Source: Zea mays (lineage: Eukaryota > Streptophyta > Magnoliopsida > Poales > Poaceae). From it: a DNA stretch of 64,000 nucleotides. A program made the position numbers and the translations under genes. Below, one piece after another: positions 10,523-23,297 of the stretch; within the stretch, counting starts at the first letter, position 1; every line of letters begins with the position of its first letter. The DNA lies in contig NC_050099.1 of NCBI RefSeq assembly GCF_902167145.1, forward strand, positions 9,128,434-9,192,433. The letters run 5' to 3'. The notes beneath the pieces are model-generated. The model did not search any database, was not told the origin of the DNA, and worked only from the letters and a program-made list of their open reading frames with translations.

Positions 10523-12576
10523 ATGCCGCCTCGTAGAGCTCGGGGTAGTCCGCAAGCTCCTAGTGGGGACTCGATGAGTCCGTCGGCAATGTTAGCCGCG
10601 ATGCAGGCCATGCAGCTGGAGTTGGCCCTTCTGAGGCAAGCCATTCCTGTCGCCCCTGCGGGTGCTGCTCAGGGTGCTGGAGGTGGAGAAGTGCCCGGGG
10701 TGCTGTCCCTGCGGGTGCTGTTCCAGGTGGCGGGGCCGAGGTGCCTCTTCCAGTCAGTGGTCTTTCGCTGATGCAGTGGATGGGCATGAAGTTGGATTCT
10801 TTTGATGGCAGTGGTACTCCGATCGAGGCGGCAGATTGGTTGACTTATGTGGAGGATAAGATGAATGTCTTCGAGATTGCATATGGAGATCGGGTTCGCT
10901 TTGGCACTCAGCTGCTGAAGGGAGAGGCGCAAATTTGGTGGAGAGGCGTGCAGGTAGCGCACTCCTCCTCACCAGGAGTCCTATCATGGGATGTTTTCAT
11001 CAGGCAGTTTGAAAGGAGATTCTACCCGGTCACCTTTCTGGAGAAAATGAAGATTGACTTGCAGTCCTACAAGCAGGAGAAGAAGTCTGTCACAGAGTAT
11101 GAGGTGGGCTTCAACAAGATGGTCTGCTTTGTCCCTCATGTGGCTTATAATGAGATGGAGAAGGCGAGCCAATTCCGTCAGGGTCTGAAGCCTTCTATCA
11201 GGCATGCACTGGGGGCCTTTCTGTTGGTGGACTTCCGTACCACGGTGGAGCAGGCGCTGGGTGTGGAGATGCAACACCAGTACACCATGGAGTCGCAGAA
11301 GTCTTCGGGTGTTGATCAGCCTCGTAGCCAGGACACGAGGAGGGGCAACACTGGAGGTCCAGCTCACAAGAGGGGAAAGTCTCAGCATCAGCGCCACCAT
11401 CCTTACCGTGGCAAATCTTCTGACTCAGGTACTTCGGGAGGAAGTACTCAGAGGTTTCGGGTCGTTCCTAAGCCCGGGCTAGGGCTGGTGTGTTTCCGCT
11501 GTGGAGATGCACATCGCTGTGCTGAGTGCCAGTGGAGTGGCAGGTGTTCTATCTGCAGTCAGGACCACAAGGATGTGGTGTGTAGGAGGAATCCCAATGG
11601 GAAGCTCAGATGGGAGCCGGTAACTTCCTCCTCTTCTCAGGGCACTATCAATATGATGTCAAGTGCTGAGCAGCAGTTTTCGGTTCCTCTTCCTCCACAG
11701 CAACTTTATGTGCCTGGGACTTCTCAGTTCGTGCCGATGCAAGGTTTTCCTCAGTATCAGGCTGTGCCTACTCCTGCACCGTCTACCCCTGTGCTGACTC
11801 AGTTTGGAGCTCCGCGCCAGCCTCCTCCGGTGGCTCAGTGGGGTTCTTCTGTTAATTTCACTCCGGGAGCTTCCTCTTCTGCGGGTATTTCTGGAGCTTA
11901 TGTGCTACCCGCTACGGATGGTAGGGAGCAAGGAGACGTGGTGACAGGTACGATTTCAGTTGATTCATTTGCAGCCCATGCTCTTTTTGACTCTAGCGCT
12001 AGCTATTCGTTTGTTTCGGAGGGTTTTGTGTCGCGGGCTGGTCTTTCGGTGCAGAGGTTGGGTCACCCAATTTTGGTCAGTTCTGCTAATGGCTCCATTA
12101 GTAGCTGTTCAGTTTGTCAGGGGTGTTCCGTCATTCTTGCTGATGAGGTTTTTTCGGCCAATCTGGTGGTGATTTCCTTGGGGGCATTCGATGTTATCTT
12201 GGGTATGGATTGGTTATCCCGGTATCGCGCGGTTATATCCTGCTTCTGGAAGACAGTGTTATTGCAGGCGCCGTCGGGTAAGGAGGTGGTATTCTTGGGA
12301 AGTTCCCCGAAGTTCACATTATCCTTGTTGGCGCAATTGCTTCCTGATCGCCGGTCAAGGAAGTCGGGGATCTTTTTCTCTATGGTGGTGGAGGGTGAGG
12401 CTGCCTTGCGGGTGCAGGACATTCGGGTGGTGTGTGACTTTGCTGACGTGTTTCCGGCAGAGCTTCCAGGCATTCCTCCAGAGCACGATGCAGCTTTTGA
12501 GATTAAGCTGATCCCGGGTATGCAGCCTATTCATAAGGCCCCGTATCGAATGGCTCCAAAGGAGCAGATTGAATTA
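10523..12576 (+). pseudogene. Element G Gag and protease region, frameshifted
   Basis: Gag begins at ATG 10523 (MPPRRARGS). A one-base frameshift near 10700 moves the reading frame, which then stays open from about 10700 to the TAG at 12577. The retrotransposon Gag core follows (AQIWWRGV and FERRFYP near 10930-11030). Two closely spaced zinc-knuckle-like motifs lie near 11490-11575; both read C-x2-C-x3-H-x4-C, one residue shorter than the usual spacing. The protease active site near 11985 reads LFDSSAS, where the family normally has DSG, so the catalytic loop glycine is replaced. The polyprotein would continue into reverse transcriptase. Confidence 0.85.
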
Positions 12577-14546
12577 TAGCGGCAATTGGATGATCTGCTG
12601 GCTAAGGGCTTCATTAGGCCTAGCAGGTCTCCATGGGCTTCCCCAGTATTGTTTGTTGAGAAGAAGGATAAAAGCAAGCGGCTGTGTGTGGATTATCGCG
12701 CTTTGAATCAAGTGACAATCAAGAATAAATATCTGCTTCCCCGAATTGAGGTCCTCTTTGAGCAGTTGAGGGGTGCCCAGGTGTTCTCCAAAATTGATTT
12801 GAACTCTGGTTATCATCAATTGAGGATTCGTGAGGAGGATATTGAGAAGACTGCCTTCTGCACCAGGTATGGGCATTATGAGTTCATAGTCATGTCTTTT
12901 GGCTTAACTAATGCCCCTGCTGCCTTTATGGAAGCAATGAATAGGATGTTGCATGAATTCCTGGACGATTTTGTGGTCGTATTCCTGGATGATATTTTGA
13001 TTTATTCAAAGACCGAGGCCGAGCATGAACAGCATCTCCGTCTTGTTCTGGGTGCCCTAAGGAAGAATCAATTCTATGGCAAGTTGAAGAAGTGTGCCTT
13101 TTGGCTATCCGAAGTGGCTTTCCTGGGGCACGTGATTAATCAGCAGGGTATTGCGGTTGATCCCAAGAATGTTGCGGCTGTGGTGGGGTGGAGGAGACCT
13201 TCTAGTGTCTCTGAAATCCAAAGTTTCTTGGGGCTTGCGGGGTATTATCGGCGCTTCGTACCAAATTTTTCCAGCATTGCTAAGCCTTTGACTAGGCTCT
13301 TGGAGAAGGGTGTTCCCTTCGTCTGGTCCGGTGAATGTGAGGTCAGTTATCAGTCATTGAAGAGCAAGTTGGTGGACGCCCCTATCCTAGCTTTGCCTGA
13401 GAGTGGTAAGCGTTTCAAAGTTTGTACGGATGCTTCGCGTATTGGTCTTGGCTGTGTGCTGATGCAGGAAGGCAGAGTGATTGCTTATGGCTCAAGGCAG
13501 TTGAGGAAGCATGAGGGGAATTATCCAACTCATGATCTGGAATTGGCTGCGGTGGTTTTTGCTCTAAAGTTGTGGAGGCATTACCTTTATGGCGAGGCTT
13601 GTGACATTTTCACCGATCACAAAAGTCTCAAGTATATTTTTACTCAGAAGGAGCTGAATTTGAGGCAGCGTCGGCGGCTAGAATTGATTAAAGATTATGA
13701 TTTGTCCATTCATTATCACCCGGGGAAGGCTAATGTGGTGGCGGATGCCCTTAGCAGGTCCGGGGTTCCAAAGGTGGCCTTGTCGTTGATCGCTGATCTG
13801 GACCGTTTGGGGATCGCTTTGTGTTATGTCGGCACCGCTAGCGAGGAGACTCAGATGCTTATTCAATCCTCTCTTATGGAGAGAGTGCGTGCGGCTCAGC
13901 AGCAGGATCGTCTTTTGCAGGAAGCTCGAAAGAGGGTTGGTGATGGTAAACCACGGGAGTTCACCATTGATGAGAATGATTTGGTTCGTTTCAGGGGCCA
14001 TCTTTGTGTGCCTCAGAAATCAAAGGTGAAGCTGGATATCCTGCGAGAAGCTCATAAAACGCCTTACACCGTCCATCCTGGCGAAACCAAAATGTACCGA
14101 GATTTGAAGCAAAACTTCTGGTGGAAGCGGATGAAGGTTGACATTTCTAAGTATGTGGCCGCCTGTGAAGTATGTCAACGCGTGAAGGCCGAACATAAGC
14201 GGCCTGCAGGTTTGCTGAAGCCATTGGAAATTCCAGAGTGGAAATGGGAACATATCACCATGGATTTTGTGGTGGGTCTACCTCGTTCCCCTCGTGGCAT
14301 GGATGCTATTTGGGTGGTAGTGGATCGCTTGACTAAGTCTGCGCATTTTATTCCCATGAAGACCACAAATTCAGCTTCAGATTTGGTTCCCTTGTATATG
14401 AAGGAAGTAGTCAGGCTTCACGGGGTACCTAAGTCTATTGTTTCTGATCGAGACTCCAAATTTGTATCCAAATTCTGGGAGAGTCTCCATAGTGCATTGG
14501 GCACCAAGCTTTCGCTTAGTGTCGCTTTTCACCCTCAGACGGATGG
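12577..14546 (+). pseudogene. Element G reverse transcriptase, RNase H and integrase, 5' part
   Basis: After an in-frame TAG (12577-12579) the polyprotein frame stays open to the insertion point of C. Order: reverse transcriptase with FLDDILIYS (catalytic DD coded near 12985), RNase H starting at [13 protein letters not shown] (near 13420), the integrase zinc domain (CEVCQ near 14165) and the integrase core with TMDFVVGLP and SDRDSKF. It breaks off inside FHPQTDG, at the target duplication GATGG (14542-14546). The single stop may have arisen after insertion. The remaining integrase and the chromodomain are at 29933-30701. Confidence 0.9.
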
Positions 14547-15020
14547 TGTTGGAACTTGATCTCAGTAGCAAGGACGCCAACAAGGGTGAGCGGTGGTGAC
14601 AACAGGGTTACGTGCACGGGGGCAATAATTCTATTGATCTAGCCTCTCACGGGCACTGTGCGGGGGTATTTATAGGTATCTGAGTGCCCAGCGCCTTGTG
14701 TTAAGGACGCATGTGCCCTCAGACACCTAGTTTATCCCCAGAATATTCCCATAAAGCAGGGTTACAAGCTGTAATTACAAGAATGCCTTTACAAGCTAGG
14801 CCCGTAACATAAAGGCGGCCACGCGGGGCCCGTTACAATGGGCCAGATCACGCGTGGGCCTTAGAGCAGGACGAGGCCGCGCTACGGGGAGACGTCACCG
14901 CAGGCCTTCGTCTGGTGCTGAATGAAGCGAAGGGTGTCCCTGCCCGCTTTGTCTTTGTCAGACCAGCGACCGCGGCGGAGGCTTCGAGCGAAGGGTGGCG
15001 TCTTTGCCTTCGCCCCAACA
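14547..15020 (-). repeat. 3' LTR of element C (474 bp)
   Basis: On the plus strand it reads TGTTGGAACTTG to CGCCCCAACA. It is preceded, in element sense, by the purine-rich tract CTCGGAGGGCAAA (15021-15033). A GTATTTATAG element near 14664 lies in both LTR copies. Confidence 0.9.
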
Positions 15021-15152
15021 TTTGCCCTCCGAGGGACCAGTTCGACAGAGTCACCTGGTGCCGAAGACGTCGCTAGATGGCGGAGACGCTGCCCTCGCTC
15101 GAAGTGGTTCCGCGGGGGTTTTTGATGTGACCGTTGATGGACGGCGTACTGT

Positions 15153-15216
15153 TGGATTGCGGGTTTCCCGAAGCGCCGCGCCCTTTCGGATTGCGGGTTT
15201 CCCGAAGAGCCGCGCT
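15153..15216 (+). repeat. Short tandem repeat in front of the antisense gene of C
   Basis: Two copies of a ~30-bp unit contain GGATTGCGGGTTTCCCGAAG. They lie just upstream of the TATA box at 15221. Confidence 0.7.
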
Positions 15217-15220
15217 CTGC

Positions 15221-15228
15221 CTATAAAA
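15221..15228 (+). promoter_or_regulatory. TATA box of the antisense gene of element C
   Basis: CTATAAAA, followed by GGGGG, lies about 165 bp upstream of the ATG at 15390. The equivalent TATA boxes of A and D are at a similar distance. Confidence 0.65.
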
Positions 15229-15389
15229 GGGGGCGAGGGTCGGCGCTGTTTGAACTTTGCCTTCCGCGCTCCGTAAAAACCCTAGCCTCCCGCCGTCTTG
15301 CTGCTCTTCTTCTTCCGCTGCTCCTTTTGCTCGCCGGAGTTCTGGCTCGAGTGAAGCAAACCGCCCGCCACCGCCGACGGTACGTAGCA

Positions 15390-17130
15390 ATGCCGTCCTC
15401 CTCTTCTTCCTCCGACACCACGCCGCCAGCCGCCGCCTCGTCTGAGGAGACGTTGAGTAGCGTGATGGTGGAGGAGTTGCGCGCCGGCGACTCTGTTGAT
15501 TTTGGTGTGTCACGGATGACGTCAGCCAGCGTTGAAGATATGCAGCGGTTGGGCTACTTTGGCGGCGGAGTTGCTCGTGCTCCGGGGACGGAGGTAGTCC
15601 CCGAGCCGGAGGGTGAGTTGGTCGTTTTCGAGGCATTCTTCGCCGCCGGTCTCCGCTTGCCTGCGCACCGGTTTGTTGGCGAAGTCCTGCGTAGATTCAA
15701 TGTTCAAATACATCAGCTGACACCAAATGCCATGGTGGCGCTGGCGAAGTATGTCTGGGCGACGACTTCGTACGGCGGGCAGCCGTCTGTTGAAGTTTTT
15801 GCGAAGAATTATTGTTTGCATTGGCAGAAGAGGATGGTTGGGGACGGAGTTGCCCAGTTCGGGTCATGCACATTCACGCCGAAGACCGGCAAGACCACAA
15901 TGCCAGTAGTGGAGTTGGTTCCGTGCGCCCGCAACAAGTGGGGCAGTTGGAATGAATTTTGGTTTTACGTTGTTGAGGGTACTGTCGAAGGCCATGAGGG
16001 ACTCCCCGTGTCTGAGATGTGCTCTCATTATTATTCTGCGTATCCGCCTTTTGAAGTGGCAGAAGAGGATGCAGACGAAGGGGCCCTCCGATGCGCCGCC
16101 GGTCAGAGCAGTGGGCGTGATTTAGTTGAAGAGTTCGTGGCGTACGGGGTCTGGCCCTTGTTGCACGGCTGGGCGCTGGGCGAAGTGTGCCCTCGCCAGA
16201 TGCCTTTTCACGGAGGAAGGGTGGTGCGAAGTCCTGCCTTCGCACTGAATTTGCGAAATCGTGACCCGGCTGCCTTTGTGCGTGATGCGGAGGACTTGGC
16301 GGTGCGGCTCGTGGGACGTTACGTGCCGAGGACTGAAGGCCAGCGCAGCTTTGATATCCGTGGGTCAAATGAGCGCTTGAACAGGGTCTTCGAATTAAAT
16401 CAATTGCCGTACGACGGCTATCCTGGTCAAGACGAAGCGGACCGCCGTGGGAAGAAGCCGGCGGTGGAGACTGGAGGCGACCCTGCGCTGGCGGCCGCCC
16501 CCCTCCTCAAAAAAGAGAAAATTAGGTACTGCGATGGGAGGACTTGGGGTGTCTGATAGTTTTGCTAGAGAGTTAATGAGGACGTGTGCGGCCCCGGGGG
16601 AAAGGATGTCTTCGCCCGAGCTCCGGGAGTCTTCGGCTCGGATGCTGAGGGTTACCGGGGGTTGCTGGCCAAAAAATGTTCCTATCCCCTGCGCGGCTGA
16701 GGAGGACTGTTTTACATCTCGTATGGTTCATCAGTGGAGAGTTTTTCCTTACGGGCGAAATATCGGTGCTGTTGTGTGGACAGTGATGGACAAGGATCGC
16801 CAAGGGGCGGCGCAAAAACGCCAGGCGACTGTCAGGATTCACGAAGCTCGGCCGAAAAGGCAGCTGGGAACTGCGAAGGCTGTGGCCTCCGGCGGAGGTA
16901 AGCCGCCGCTGGTGGCGAAGGCGGGCGCCGCTGCTCCTAGCAAGGCGCCGGAGGCGACGGCAGGCGCCGGAGGCTCCAAGTCAACGAAGGCGGTGCCGCC
17001 GGCCAGCGGAGTGGCGGAGGCTTCGAAGGCGGCCCAAGCGTTGCCGTTGTCGGGCAAACGTGTTGCCGACTTCGGCACCGATATTTCTGTGGACGACTAT
17101 CTTGGTGGTAAGTCGCTGGCCTATTATTGT

Positions 17131-17165
<35 letters not shown>

Positions 17166-19095
17166 CTTGTTGACGCGTTGCAGGGCCGGGCGAGGGCCAG
17201 CTTGCTATAGATGCGCCTGGCGCGGCGATCGCGACGGCCGTCATGGTGCCGAAGGCGAGGGGCGAGGCGCTTGGCGCCGAAGGCGAGGTGTCGGCCCTCG
17301 CGTTGGTCAGGGACGAGGCGGGCGTGGCGACCCGCCGGCTGAAGGGAGTGACGGAGGCGCTGAGTCAGGTCCGCTGAGCTATATATATATATATATTTTT
17401 TACGTCAATGGCCTTACGTATGTTCTGCAGGTGGCTGACTTCGCCAGCCGTACTGCATCAGGGGCCCTCACGGCAGCTGTGACTGCCGAAGTCGAGAGAC
17501 TTCGGACACAACATGCTGACGCTGTCCGTGAGAAGTCGGCCTCCGACAGCAAGTACCGTAAGCTGGCGGACAGGGTGGCCGCCCTGGAGAGGGAGAAGGC
17601 CGACTTCCGGCGCCAGCTGGCGGCGGAGAGGAGGGAAGCCAACGAGGCCGTCGCCAAGGGGCAGGCTGCGCAGGCGGAGGCCAAGCTGGCGCGGGCGGAG
17701 GGCAATCTTTCTAAGGAGCTCGCCGAACATCTGCAAGAGCGGCTCACCGCCCTGGAGAGCCGCGCGAAGGAGGCCGAGGCCGCGATGCATGCGGAGGCCG
17801 AACGGACGCGCACGCAGCTCATGGATACATATCGTGAGCTGGGTGCGCGGACCGGTGACTTCGAGGTGCCGGACCGAGAGCCCGGGCTTCGCTGTCTGCA
17901 GTGGGTGCAGGAGGAGCTGCTGGAACTTCTAGCTGTTGCGGGGGGTTAATGTCGTACGCCTCCCTGGTCACCTGCGAGGGGGCGATGAACGCTCTCTCCC
18001 GCGAAGGGTGCCGGCACTTCGAGGCCTTCGACCAGGCGGATGAAGAATTTGAGCGAGATATCTATAAGGTCGAAGACCCCGTTGTGAAGGAATCCGCCGG
18101 GGCCCTCTATGACCGGATGTGGGGTCTGTACGGTCGTGAGGTGGTCAGGGAGCGGGCCGAGACTGCGAGGGCTCAGGTAACGTTGTTTGTTTGTTTGGCG
18201 TTTGCTGTATGCAGGCTGTGCGTGTGTTTGCTGAATCTGTGTGTCTTGTCCTAGGCGGAGCGCGGCGAGCGGGTGGACGACTTCGGGGCTCTGAACAGTG
18301 CGCTGCCAGACCCGGAGCCGACCCCCGCGGAGGCTGTGACTGGGGTCGCCCTGGAGCCAACCCCGGAGACCGCAGCGATCACGACGACTGCCCCCACATC
18401 CGCTGTGGCCGGCGAAGACCTGCCCCCGAAGGTGGCCGAAGGCGCCCCTGATGCCCCCGCAGCTGCAGTGCCGAGTGCTGAAGATCCCGCGGCGGTGGCG
18501 GCGGAGCCAGCGGCGGAGCCAACGGCGGAGGCTCCCGCAGCGTCAGGGTCTTCGCAGGTGGCGTAGTAGGTGTTTAGGGTTGGGGAATTTTTGGATGCTG
18601 TGCTGAACTTTGGTTGCTGCGCAGGTTCAGGATTTTGGGCCTGCGTACGCAACCGCTACTACTGAGTTTTTGGCGGCTTTGACCGCGGAAGGTGGGAATG
18701 AATATGGTGGGTCGGTATCTGAGTTGTTTGATTTTACTGACTCTGGGAGCTCGGTTGAGTGGACTGAGGAGTCGTCGGAGGAGGACTTGGATTATTTTGC
18801 GGCCTTGGACGTGGCTGCGGCGGAGGCTTCGCTACACGCCGCGGACGCGCCAGACGTGCCAGGTCCTAGCACCGGGCGCCGATGACGAAGGGCGGTTGCA
18901 AAACGTAGGGTTAGCGCGGAGGAGGGGGCTCGGCTTCGTGTGAGTAGGGCTGGTCGTCAGGAACTGTTGTCTTTGTCGGCCGCTGCGAGTACAGGGGAAA
19001 GGGAACTGCGAAGTCTTTTTGCGGGTGAGGAGCTTAGGATGATGTTATTTAATTATAGAGAGATGGGACTTATTCCTAAGGTTGAGCTGATGTAG
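15390..19095 (+). pseudogene. Antisense multi-exon gene (aORF) of Tat element C
   Basis: The ATG at 15390 (MPSSSSSSD) lies in front of a Transposase_28-like block (FEAFFAAGLRLP, IHQLTPNAMV) at about residues 80-125. Likely exons, chosen from GT...AG borders and frame, are 15390-17107, 17184-17368, 17431-18176, 18255-18557 and 18625-19095. Introns are 60-80 bp; the first two carry TA repeats. Exon 3 encodes a long coiled coil rich in Ala, Glu and Arg (17431-17900). Frameshifts are visible at a C-run near 16500, a G-run near 17940 and near 18885. The gene ends around PKVELM before the stop at 19093. It is antisense to pol and converges on it. Function unknown; family membership comes from the shared block. 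Confidence 0.75.
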
Positions 19096-19282
19096 AGTGT
19101 GGTGCCCTCGCTTGTATATGTGTGGGGGTTTGTACGATGAGGTTGTGTGCCCTCGCGTGCCTGTGCCTGCGAGGACGTTGTGTGCCTTTGTCTCGTATGG
19201 TTGGCTATGTTGTGCTGTTGTGATTATAGTCGTTCTTAGCACGGATGGTTTGATGCTATCGTTTCTGCTGTTGTTGTGCTAG
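19096..19282. other. 3' flank of the antisense gene of C
   Basis: Non-coding sequence between the last codon of the antisense gene and the 80-bp minisatellite. No gene is seen. Confidence 0.4.
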
Positions 19283-19715
19283 TTCGGCTGCGCCCTTAGG
19301 CGGCTTCTGCGCGGAGTCTTTGCGATAGACTTCGGATTTTCTCGCACTTGTTGTGCTTAGTCCGGCTGCACCCTTAGGCGACTTCTGCGCGGATAGTCTT
19401 CACGCTAGACATCGGATTTTTTCGCACTTGTTGTGCTTAGTCCGGCTGCACCCTTAGGCGACTTCTGCGCGGATAGTCTTCGCGATAGACATCGGATTTT
19501 TTCGCACTTGTTGTGCTTAGTCCGGCTGCACCCTTAGGCGACTTCTGCGCGGATAGTCTTCGCGCTAGACATCGGATTTTTTCGCACTTGTTGTGCTTAG
19601 TCCGGCTGCACCCTTAGGCGACTTCTGCGCGGATAGTCTTCGCGCTAGACATCGGATTTTTTTCGCACTTGTTGTGCTTAGTCCGGCTGCACCCTTAGGC
19701 GACTTCTGCGCGGAC
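19283..19715 (+). repeat. 80-bp minisatellite between the antisense gene and pol of element C
   Basis: Six units start at about 19283, 19361, 19441, 19521, 19601 and 19682, and the last is partial. The period is 80 bp; each unit has CCGGCTGCACCCTTAGGCGA and ACATCGGATTTTTTCGCAC. The middle units are nearly identical, while the first is more diverged. Confidence 0.9.
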
Positions 19716-19846
19716 TTGTCGCACGCGAGGGTGGCTAGCGCTTAGCCTCGCGGTGACTTCGAATTGGTCGAATGCCGAAGACCGTTGTCGCGGTCTTTTT
19801 TCGACACGTGTTTTTGCGGGGGATTTTTCTCTCATATATTACATGG

Positions 19847-19893
19847 CTCCGCCTCGTTAAAAACCTCACCCCCCGGGAGGAAAAGAGTGCGGG
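19847..19893. promoter_or_regulatory. Conserved block downstream of pol (C copy)
   Basis: The plus-strand phrases GTTAAAAACCT, CCCCCC and GGAAAAGAGTGC occur in the same order and spacing in D (39443-39502) and E (61846-61905, reversed). In pol sense it holds a purine-rich stretch like a polypurine tract. Its role is not known. Confidence 0.5.
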
Positions 19894-19947
19894 CCGGTAC
19901 AAGATTGGTTGCAGCGAATTACAAGGGCGAAATCAGCCCTAAATGGG

Positions 19948-22900
19948 TCAAGCAAAAAATTTGCGAAGGTTGTCGATGTTCCAGGAGTGCTCCAGGTCCT
20001 CGCCATTTGGCGTTGTGAGCCTGTAAGCGCTGGGGGAAGCTTTTGACTTGACTATGAAGGGGCCCTCCCACTTGGGCTCCAGCTTGCCCTTGGACTCCGT
20101 CCGAGCTGTTCGGATGAGTACGAGGTCCCCCGCGCTGAACTCCCTCGGGATGACTGTGTGGTCGCGCCATGCTTTGGTCTGGGCTTGGTATTTGTTTAGG
20201 GCCTGTAGGGCGAAGACCCGGTCTCCGTCAATGAGATCTTTTGAGGTTGGCTCGTCCACGTCAGGGACGGATGACGGAACTGTACGCGGGGACCCATGCT
20301 TTATTTCTTGCGGGGTCATTGCCTCCGATCCGTATAGAAGGCGGAAAGGAGTGAACCCGGTCGCCCTGCACTCAGTTGTGTTTAGCGCCCAGACTGCCTC
20401 CGGTAACAAATCGGTCCATCTGCCTTTTTTTCATCGAGGAGCATTTTCTTAACAGCTGTGAAGATTTTCGCATTGGCACGCTCCACGACCCCGTTGGACT
20501 GCGGATGATAGACTGAAGCGAAGGCAAGCTTGGTGCCGATGGAGAAACAAAAATCCTTGAAATCTTGGCTGTCAAACTGCTTGCCGTTGTCAACTGTTAG
20601 CTCGGACGGTACTCCGAAGCGGCAAACAATGTTCTGCCAAAAGAATTTTTGGGCAGTCTTTGATGTGATTGTGGAAACAGCCCTCGCTTCAATCCATTTG
20701 GTGAAGTATTCAACGGCTACGAAGGCGAACTTAAGGTTCCCCTGAGCGGTGGGCAGGGGCCCGACAATGTCCAGGCCCCAGCGCTGGAGAGGCCATGTAT
20801 GGGCGATCAGCTTTGTATATTGCGAGGGGTTGCCTGACCGAGGAGAGAACTTCTGGCAGGCTTCGCAGGACCTTGTGACTCGATTTGCGGCGCAGATCAT
20901 TGCAGGCCAGTAAAACCCTTGTCGGATCACCTTGGCTGCCAGGGCCCTTGGCCCTGCGTGCGAGCCGCACGTGCCACTGTGGACTTCGCGTAGGATCTGC
21001 ATGCCTTCGGTTTCGGTGACGCATTTGAGCATTGGCTGACTGACCCCCTTCTTGTATAGTTGGCCCTCGATCAGTGCGAAGTCCCGGCTTCGATGTCTGA
21101 GGTGCTTTGCCTCACTGACGTCGGTTGGATGATAGTACCCCTGTAGGAACAGGGTTATTGGTGCCCTCCAGTCTTCGGTCATGATTAGGTTGACTATATG
21201 GTGGCCCTCGCTATCATTAGTTATCTGGAGCCCTTCGGGGCTCCGGACGGCTGGCGTGCCGATGGTGTGAAAAAACACGTCGGAGGGCAGGGGCTCGCCC
21301 CTGGCGGCGGCCTTGGCTAATGCATCGGCCTCCTCATTCTTAGCCCTATCCACATGCTGCAGGGTGAATCCCTTGAATTGTCTCTCGAGACTTCGGATAG
21401 CCGCGAGGTATTGCATGAGCGCGGGGTCTTTTGCTGCATAGTCTTTCTCGACCTGGCCGGCAACTATCTTGGAGTCTGTCTTGATGATACATGTGGTGAC
21501 TCCGAGGGCCCTTAGCTTGCGGAGGCCGAGGATAACCGCTTCATACTCTGCTATATTGTTTGTACACTTGTCGGATTCCAGAGCGAAGTTGAGGCGTGCT
21601 GCATATCTGTGTTTGACTCCGGCTGGTGAGGTGACGACTGCAGCGACGCCTGCCCCCGCATGGCACTATGCGCCGTCGCAATGGATGGTCCAGATCTTCT
21701 CTGTGGACGGGTCCGGCTGTGTTACTGGCCCAGTCCAGTCGACGACGAAGTCTGCCAGGACTTGCGACTTGATGGCTGTCCTGGGCTCGAAGCTGATGTG
21801 GTAGCCGGAGAGTTCGGCTGCCCACTTGGCAATCCTCACTGATTCCTCCGGGTTTCTGAATAGTTCGCCGAGCCCCCTGTCTGAGGTGACTCGGACCTTG
21901 AATGCTTCAAAGTAATGGCGCAGTTTGCGCGAGGACATAACAACTGCGTAGGCGATCTTCTCCAGCTCTGTCATGTTGCATTTGGACGGTGTCAGGACTT
22001 CGGAGACATAGTAAACAGGGCACTGTCTGACTGCGCCCTCGACTGTCTGCTCCTGCACTAGTGCCGCGCTGACCGCGTGCGGCGAAGCCGCGACATAGAG
22101 CAATAGTGGGAGCGAGGAGTCGGGGCTTGTGAGGATGGCCAGCTCCGACAGGTACTGTTTTAGTGAGGCGAAGGCCGCTGCTTGCTCCGGTCCCCAGGCG
22201 AAGTCTTTCGCTCCGCGGAGTGTTTTGAAGAAGGGGAGACTTCGCTCGGCGGACCTGGAGATGAATCTGTTGAGAGCGGCCAGTCTGCCTGTCAGACGCT
22301 GGACGTCCCTGGCGGACTGTGGGGGCGACATGCCGACGATGGCCTGGATCTTGGTTGGGTTGGCCTCGATGCCGCGGTGCGACACCAGGTAGCCCAATAT
22401 CTTGCCCTGACGAACACCGAAGACGCATTTTTCCGGGTTTAGGCGGAGTCGTGCATCTCGCATGTTCGCGAATGTCTCGGCCAGGTCGGCGAGATGGTCC
22501 TCCTTATTCTTGCTGGCGACGACGATGTCGTCCACATATGTAAATATATTTCTGCCGACCTGCCCCTTGAGTACTGTTTTGGTGAGTCTGGAGAAGGTGG
22601 ACCCGGCATTCTTGAGACCCTCCGGCATTCTGACGAAGCAATAAGTGCCGAAGGGTGTTATAAAGCTGGTGCTAGCCTTGTCTTCCTCCTTCATGTATAT
22701 CTGGTGATAGCCGGAGAAGCAGTCGAGGAGAGACATGTCCTCGCATCCGGCCGCGCTATCGACTATTTTGTCGATCCGTGGCAACGGGAAATTGTCCTTT
22801 GGGCAGGCCTTATTGAGACTGGTGAAGTCTATGCACATTCGCCATTTCCCGCTTTTTTTCTGCACCATTACAACATTGGAGAGCCACGTGGGGTAAGCCA

Positions 22901-23297
22901 CTGGCTCGATGAATTTAGCCTCCAGGAGGCGGTGCACCTCCGCCTTGGCGGCCTCTGTCTTTTCGTCTGACATTTTGCGAAGCCTCTGCTTTTTGGGTCG
23001 CACCGAAGGGTCAATTCCCAAGCTGTGCTCGATTATGGATCGGCTGACTCCGACCAGATCGAGGGCGGACCAGGTGAAGACATCTTTATTCTTGGCCAGG
23101 CAGCGGAGAAGTCTCTCTTCTTCCAGTGAGGTGAGGTCTTCGCTGATAGTGACTGTCTGCTTGGGCGTGGCCTGATCGAGGGGGACAGTCTTGGTCCCGT
23201 CCTGGCTCTGCAACTGTGCCTTGTCGTGCTGCTTATCGGTTGGGCTGGCGAGCGCGGGGACTTCACGCTGGGTCGTGAGACAGTGTACGTTCCTCTA
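19948..23297 (-). pseudogene. Element C pol: reverse transcriptase, two RNase H domains, integrase
   Basis: Reading right to left from 23213: reverse transcriptase with IFTYVDDIV (YVDD coded at 22527-22538); a first RNase H region (about 22200-21830); then a second RNase H-type domain beginning WTIHCDGA (about 21690) with CTNNIAEYEA and KTDSK. A second RNase H is a known trait of the Tat clade. Integrase follows with HSGTCGSHAG and CEAC zinc ligands, LDIVGPLP, TVDNGKQFDS and NGVVERAN. Lesions: a TAG before the RT segment (23295-23297), a TAG at 21666-21668 replacing the Trp after CDGA, and a frameshift at a T-run near 20430. The C-terminus ends near LRKFFA at 19948. Confidence 0.88.

Noticed and set aside
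19283..19715. CRISPR-like array
   Set aside because: It is a head-to-tail 80-bp minisatellite without variable spacers, in a plant retrotransposon.
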